Assembly: GCF_014203735.1 (NCBI RefSeq)
Contig: NZ_JACHJQ010000001.1
Span: 248,001-312,000 of the forward strand
From: Actinophytocola algeriensis
GTDB taxonomy: Bacteria > Actinomycetota > Actinomycetes > Mycobacteriales > Pseudonocardiaceae
Direction of reading: 5' to 3'
Length of the DNA stretch: 64,000 nucleotides
In this document: piece by piece, positions 60,534 to 64,000 of the stretch
Layout of the letters: every line of letters begins with the position of its first letter
How positions within the stretch are numbered: position 1 is the first letter of the stretch
Translations under genes and position numbers: made by a program
Notes under the pieces: model-generated
The model's database searches: none
Told to the model about the DNA's origin: nothing
Seen by the model: only the letters and a program-made list of their open reading frames with translations

Positions 60534-62078
60534 TTGGTCATCGAGAAGGGTGCACTGGTCGCCGGCCGCTACCGACTGATCGAACAGGTCGGCAGCGGCG
60601 CCATGGGCGTCGTGTGGAAGGCGCAGGACGAACGGCTCGGTCGCACGGTCGCGATCAAGAGGCTGGTCGTCCGCTACGCGCTGTCCGAGTCCATGACCGA
60701 GGAGACCCGCAGGCGGGCCATGCGCGAGGCCCGGATCGCCGCGCGCCTCCAGCACCGCAACGCGATCGCCCTGTTCGACGTGGCCGAGCACGAGGGCGAC
60801 CCGATCCTCGTGATGGAGTTCCTGCCCTCCAAGAGCCTGTCGCTGGTCCTCGAGGAACGCGGCACGCTGACCCCGGCCGAGGCCGCGGAGATCGGTGCGC
60901 AGGTCGCGGAGGCCATCGCCGCCGCGCACGCGGTCGGCATCGCGCACCGCGACATCAAGCCGGGCAACATCCTGCTCGCCGAGAACGGCACGGTGAAGAT
61001 CACCGACTTCGGCATCTCCCGCGCGCTGGACGACGGCACGGTCACCACGCAGACCGGCATGCTCGCGGGCACCCCCGCCTACCTCGCGCCGGAGATCGCC
61101 CGCGGCGACGAGTCGTCCCGCGCCTCCGACGTGTTCTCCCTCGGTTCGACGCTCTACCACGCGGTCGAGGGCCGGCCGCCGTTCGGCACCAACACCAACC
61201 CGCTCGCGCTGCTGCACGCGGTCGCGTCCGGCAACGTGCCGCCGCCCCGCAACGCGGGCCCGCTGGCGCCGACGCTCATGAGCCTCATGCGCGTGGACCC
61301 GACCGAGCGACCCAGCATGCAGGAGGCGGCGGCAGCGCTCGCGAGCACGACCACGGAGCCGCTGCCGGTGCCGGCCACCCGCCAGGCACCCAAGACGCCG
61401 CCGCGGCCGGTGATCGCCGCGAACCCGACGCCGCCGCGGCCGATCGTGCCCGCACAGCCGACCGCCGCGTTCACGAGGCCGCCCAGCGCGGCGCCGCAGG
61501 CCGGTCCGTCGCGGAAGAACCTGGTCATCGTGGGTGCGGTCGCCCTGGTCGTGCTGGCAGGGACGCTGTTCACGGTGCTCATGCTCACCAACAAGGACGA
61601 GCCTGGCGGCACCCGTCAGGCGGGCGGCGGCACGTCGCAGACCGGCGGCGGCACGTCGCGGTCCCAGACCCAGACCGAGGATCCGGACGAGACGACCGAG
61701 CCGTCCGACGACGCTTCGAACGCGTCGGACCCTGGCCCGCTCCCACCCGACCCGGCCGGTCCCATCGACTACTCCCAGGCCGGGCAACTGGTGATCAACT
61801 ACTTCGGCGACGTCCAGAACGCCGCCGCGCGCTGGGCGATGCTGACCGCACACGGGCAGGCGCAGTTCGGCGGCCAGGACGCGTTCAACCAGTACTGGTC
61901 GCAGTTCACGGCGGTGTCCTCCGCCAACGCGAACGGGGTGACCCCCAACGCCGACGGTTCGGTGACCGTGCCGGTGGACGTCACCTACACCACCGCGGGC
62001 GGCCCGAAGACCGAGCACAGGACGATCCGCGTGACCAGGGTCGCGGGGACGCTGCTCATCGACTCCGCAGCGAAGTGA
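60534..62078 (+). CDS. Transmembrane Ser/Thr protein kinase (PASTA-less)
   Basis: A 514-residue Hanks-type kinase. ATP loop GSGAMGVVWKA, invariant Lys in TVAIKRL, catalytic loop IAHRDIKPGN, DFGIS and APE in LAPEIARG. After a Pro-rich juxtamembrane part comes one transmembrane helix (about 322-345; NLVIVGAVALVVLAGTLF) and an extracytoplasmic C-terminal domain (WAMLTAHGQAQFGG...) similar to SnoaL/DUF4878-like folds. The TTG start at 60534 follows AAGGAG. No phosphatase or PASTA repeats are nearby. The signal and targets are unknown. Confidence 0.88.
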   Translation: MVIEKGALVAGRYRLIEQVGSGAMGVVWKAQDERLGRTVAIKRLVVRYALSESMTEETRRRAMREARIAARLQHRNAIALFDVAEHEGDPILVMEFLPSKSLSLVLEERGTLTPAEAAEIGAQVAEAIAAAHAVGIAHRDIKPGNILLAENGTVKITDFGISRALDDGTVTTQTGMLAGTPAYLAPEIARGDESSRASDVFSLGSTLYHAVEGRPPFGTNTNPLALLHAVASGNVPPPRNAGPLAPTLMSLMRVDPTERPSMQEAAAALASTTTEPLPVPATRQAPKTPPRPVIAANPTPPRPIVPAQPTAAFTRPPSAAPQAGPSRKNLVIVGAVALVVLAGTLFTVLMLTNKDEPGGTRQAGGGTSQTGGGTSRSQTQTEDPDETTEPSDDASNASDPGPLPPDPAGPIDYSQAGQLVINYFGDVQNAAARWAMLTAHGQAQFGGQDAFNQYWSQFTAVSSANANGVTPNADGSVTVPVDVTYTTAGGPKTEHRTIRVTRVAGTLLIDSAAK

Positions 62079-62937
62079 GCACCCGGCGCCGGTGCCAGGT
62101 CTGCGTGCCCCACGCCGAGCGCAGCGCCTTGACCTTCAGCAGCGCCCACGACATGGCGTGCTCGCGGGTGTAGCCGATCGCGCCGTGGACCTGCAGCGCC
62201 GCCCGCGCGGCGAGCCAGGCGGCGTCGGCCGCGGCGACCCTGGCCGCCGAGATGTCCCTGGTGTCGCCGGTGACCGCGGCCGCGTGCACGAGTGGGCGCG
62301 CGAACTCGAGCGCCACCAGCACGTTCGCGAGGTGGTGCTTGACCGCCTGGAACTCGCCGACCGGCCGGCCGAACTGCCGCCGCTGCGTGACGTACTCGCT
62401 CGCCCGGTCCAGCAGCCCGCGGCCGAGGCCGATCAGCTGGGCCGACTGGCACAGCATGCCGACGTCGAGCGCCTCGTCGCTCGCCGTGCCCACCCATTCG
62501 CCGGGCCGGACCTCGAACAGCCGCCGCGCCGGGTCGACCGAGGTGAGCGGGGCGCCGACCTCGGCGCGGCACACCGCGTCGCCGTCGACCACGTACGGGG
62601 CGGCGACATCCGCGTCCAGTGCGTACGGGACGTGCGGCGGCAGCGCGACGGTCGCGAGGTCGCCGGTGATGCCGAGGGCCGGGGCGACCGCGTAGGACTC
62701 GATCAGCGGGCCGGGCACCGCGTGCCTGCCCAGCTCCTCGAACACGACGACCAGCTCGACGGGGAACTCCGCCAGCTCGGTCACGCCGATCTTGGCGAGC
62801 CTGCCGAGCAGGTCGAGGCCGGGTTCGTGGTCCCCGGCCGCCCACCGCGCGGCGACCGCCTGCAGGTCCGCCGAGGACAGCAGCGCGTGCACGCTCGCGG
62901 CCAGCTCCTTCTGTTCGGTGCTCAGCGCGAACCTCAT
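62056..62937 (-). CDS. Acyl-CoA dehydrogenase (half-subunit type)
   Basis: A 293-residue dehydrogenase-fold protein (MRFALSTEQKELAASVHALL) with QRRQFGRPVGEFQAVKHHLAN and VHGAIGYTREHAMSWALLK. It is short and lacks the TEP..GSD loop, like the other half-subunits here. Its ATG overlaps the stop of the full-size partner gene upstream by 4 bp (ATGA), so the two are almost certainly a heteromer, as described for steroid-specific FadE pairs. Its last bases overlap the end of the convergent kinase gene by 23 bp. Confidence 0.83.
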   Translation of the reverse strand: MRFALSTEQKELAASVHALLSSADLQAVAARWAAGDHEPGLDLLGRLAKIGVTELAEFPVELVVVFEELGRHAVPGPLIESYAVAPALGITGDLATVALPPHVPYALDADVAAPYVVDGDAVCRAEVGAPLTSVDPARRLFEVRPGEWVGTASDEALDVGMLCQSAQLIGLGRGLLDRASEYVTQRRQFGRPVGEFQAVKHHLANVLVALEFARPLVHAAAVTGDTRDISAARVAAADAAWLAARAALQVHGAIGYTREHAMSWALLKVKALRSAWGTQTWHRRRVLTSLRSR

Positions 62938-64000
62938 CGGTCACCTCTCGGCAGGCCGAGCACCCGCTCGGCGACGACGTTGCGCTGGATCTCGTTGGTG
63001 CCCGCGTAGATCGGGCCGGACAGGGCGAACAGGTGCCCGGACTGCCAGCCCGGCGGCCGGGGCCCGGCCAGTTCGCCGTCCGCGCCGAGCAGGTCGAGCG
63101 CGGTGTCGTGCAGCGCGACGTCCAGCTCGGACCAGAACAGCTTGTTCACGCTCGACTCGGCGCCGAGCGTGCCACCCTCGGCGAGGCGGCTGATCGTGCC
63201 GAGCGTGTACAGGCGGTAGGCCTGCGCGCCGATCCACGCGTCGGTCACCCGGTCGGCGACGCGCGGGTCGGGGTTCGCGTGCCACAGGTCGACGAGCCGC
63301 TCGGCGCCCGCCATGAACCGGCCGGGGCTGCGCAGTGTCAGGCCGCGTTCGTTGCCCGCCGTGGTCATCGCGACCCGCCAGCCCTCGCCAGGTGCGCCGA
63401 GCACGTCGTCGTCGGGGACGAACACGTCGTCGAGGAAGATCTCCGCGAAGCCGGGGACACCGTCGAGTTGCTGGATCGGACGGACCGTGACGCCGTCGGC
63501 GCGCAGGTCGAACATGAAGTACGTGAGTCCGCGGTGCCGTTGCGCCCCGGGGTCGCTGCGGAACAGGCCGAACGCGCGGTCGGCGTGGCTCGCGCGGCTG
63601 CTCCACGTCTTCTGGCCACTGAGCAGCCAGCCGCCGTCGGTCTTCGTGGCTCTGCTGCGCACCGCCGCCAGGTCACTGCCCGCCTCCGGCTCCGACCACG
63701 CCTGCGCCCAGATGTCGTCCGCGCGGGCCATGCGCGGCAGGACCCGGTCGCGTTGCTCGTCGGTGCCGAACGCGAACAACGTCGACGCGAGCAGCGCGAT
63801 GCCGTTGGCGCTGACCCGCGACGGTGCGCCTGCCGCGTAGTACTCGTCCTCGAACACCAGCCACTCGAGCAGCGACGCGTCACGGCCGCCGTACTCGTAC
63901 GGCCAGGTCACCGCGGACAGGCGGGCTTCCGCGAGCCCGCGTTCCCACTCCCGGTGCAGGGGGAAGCCCTCGTCGGAGTCCATGGGCGGCAGCGGGTCGC
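62934..64000 (-). CDS. Acyl-CoA dehydrogenase (N-terminus beyond the window)
   Basis: The visible part, 355 residues, is a full-type acyl-CoA dehydrogenase: WSEPEAGSDLAAVRSRA, LLSGQKTWSSRASHADRAF, FDLRADGVTVRPIQQLDG, FAEIFLDDVFVPDD and the C-terminal GPIYAGTNEIQRNVVAERVLGL with the family Glu region. The frame stays open to the window edge (DPLPPMDSDEGF), so the ATG at 63983 is probably internal. It is coupled to the half-subunit gene downstream. Gene context and the paired architecture suggest oxidation of a steroid-derived CoA thioester. Confidence 0.86.
   Translation of the reverse strand, partial: DPLPPMDSDEGFPLHREWERGLAEARLSAVTWPYEYGGRDASLLEWLVFEDEYYAAGAPSRVSANGIALLASTLFAFGTDEQRDRVLPRMARADDIWAQAWSEPEAGSDLAAVRSRATKTDGGWLLSGQKTWSSRASHADRAFGLFRSDPGAQRHRGLTYFMFDLRADGVTVRPIQQLDGVPGFAEIFLDDVFVPDDDVLGAPGEGWRVAMTTAGNERGLTLRSPGRFMAGAERLVDLWHANPDPRVADRVTDAWIGAQAYRLYTLGTISRLAEGGTLGAESSVNKLFWSELDVALHDTALDLLGADGELAGPRPPGWQSGHLFALSGPIYAGTNEIQRNVVAERVLGLPRGDR

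Overview
This is high-GC actinobacterial DNA, most likely from a member of the Pseudonocardiales (Amycolatopsis/Lentzea/Saccharothrix type). The evidence is GTG/TTG starts, dense ATGA/TGATG/GTGA gene overlaps, DUF574-type S-adenosyl methyltransferases, a PucR regulator beside ald, the 10-methyl fatty acid pair tmsA/tmsB, and a KstR-type cholesterol regulon. All calls come from reading the sequence; no database search was possible. No rRNA, tRNA, CRISPR array or insertion sequence was recognised.

Region 1 (about 1-12 kb) is housekeeping and regulation. It holds a truncated ABC exporter, an ABC-2 permease with an ATPase that carries a long Pro/Gln/Gly tail, two small conserved hypotheticals, ald with a PucR regulator, a winged-helix regulator next to a broken membrane-protein gene, a glyoxalase-fold protein, a GGDEF protein with a degenerate EAL domain, and a DUF574 methyltransferase.

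Region 2 (11.5-25.6 kb) is lipid and amino-acid metabolism. A TetR regulator, secreted SGNH lipase, accD1-accA1-acyl-CoA dehydrogenase (methylcrotonyl-CoA carboxylase type, leucine catabolism), a secreted Xaa-Pro peptidase with an unknown secreted partner, tmsA-tmsB, a second DUF574 methyltransferase and a PhaC-like hydrolase lie here.

Region 3 (26.4-35 kb and 46.3-64 kb) is a cholesterol/steroid catabolic cluster. fadE34, chsE1, chsE2, chsH2, chsH1 and ltp2 form one tightly overlapped operon for removing the last side-chain carbons. It is divergent from kstR, and a perfect KstR box lies between them. kstD, kshA, a 105-residue unknown, kshB, chsH3 and another unknown form a second KstR-box operon for opening ring B. 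A divergent FAD steroid dehydrogenase shares that box. hsaA-hsaD-hsaC-hsaB and an alpha/beta hydrolase form a third operon for ring A cleavage. Further acyl-CoA dehydrogenases lie at the right edge, interleaved with an ECF sigma/anti-sigma-like pair and a Ser/Thr kinase.

Region 4 (35-46.7 kb) interrupts the steroid genes. It contains a SigD/ShbA-like sigma factor, a GAF-ANTAR protein, a six-gene catabolic island of unknown substrate (FCD-GntR regulator, two Asp/Glu racemase/maleate isomerase-family enzymes, DUF3830 protein, D-2-hydroxyacid dehydrogenase, amidase), an acyl-CoA dehydrogenase pair and small immunity-type genes.

The least-explained signals are: a palindrome CCTGAC-N4-GTCAGG found at about ten places, mostly inside genes; the six-gene island; small genes translationally coupled into the KstR operons; a 33-bp repeat tied to gene decay; and two in-phase DnaA boxes in front of hsaA.
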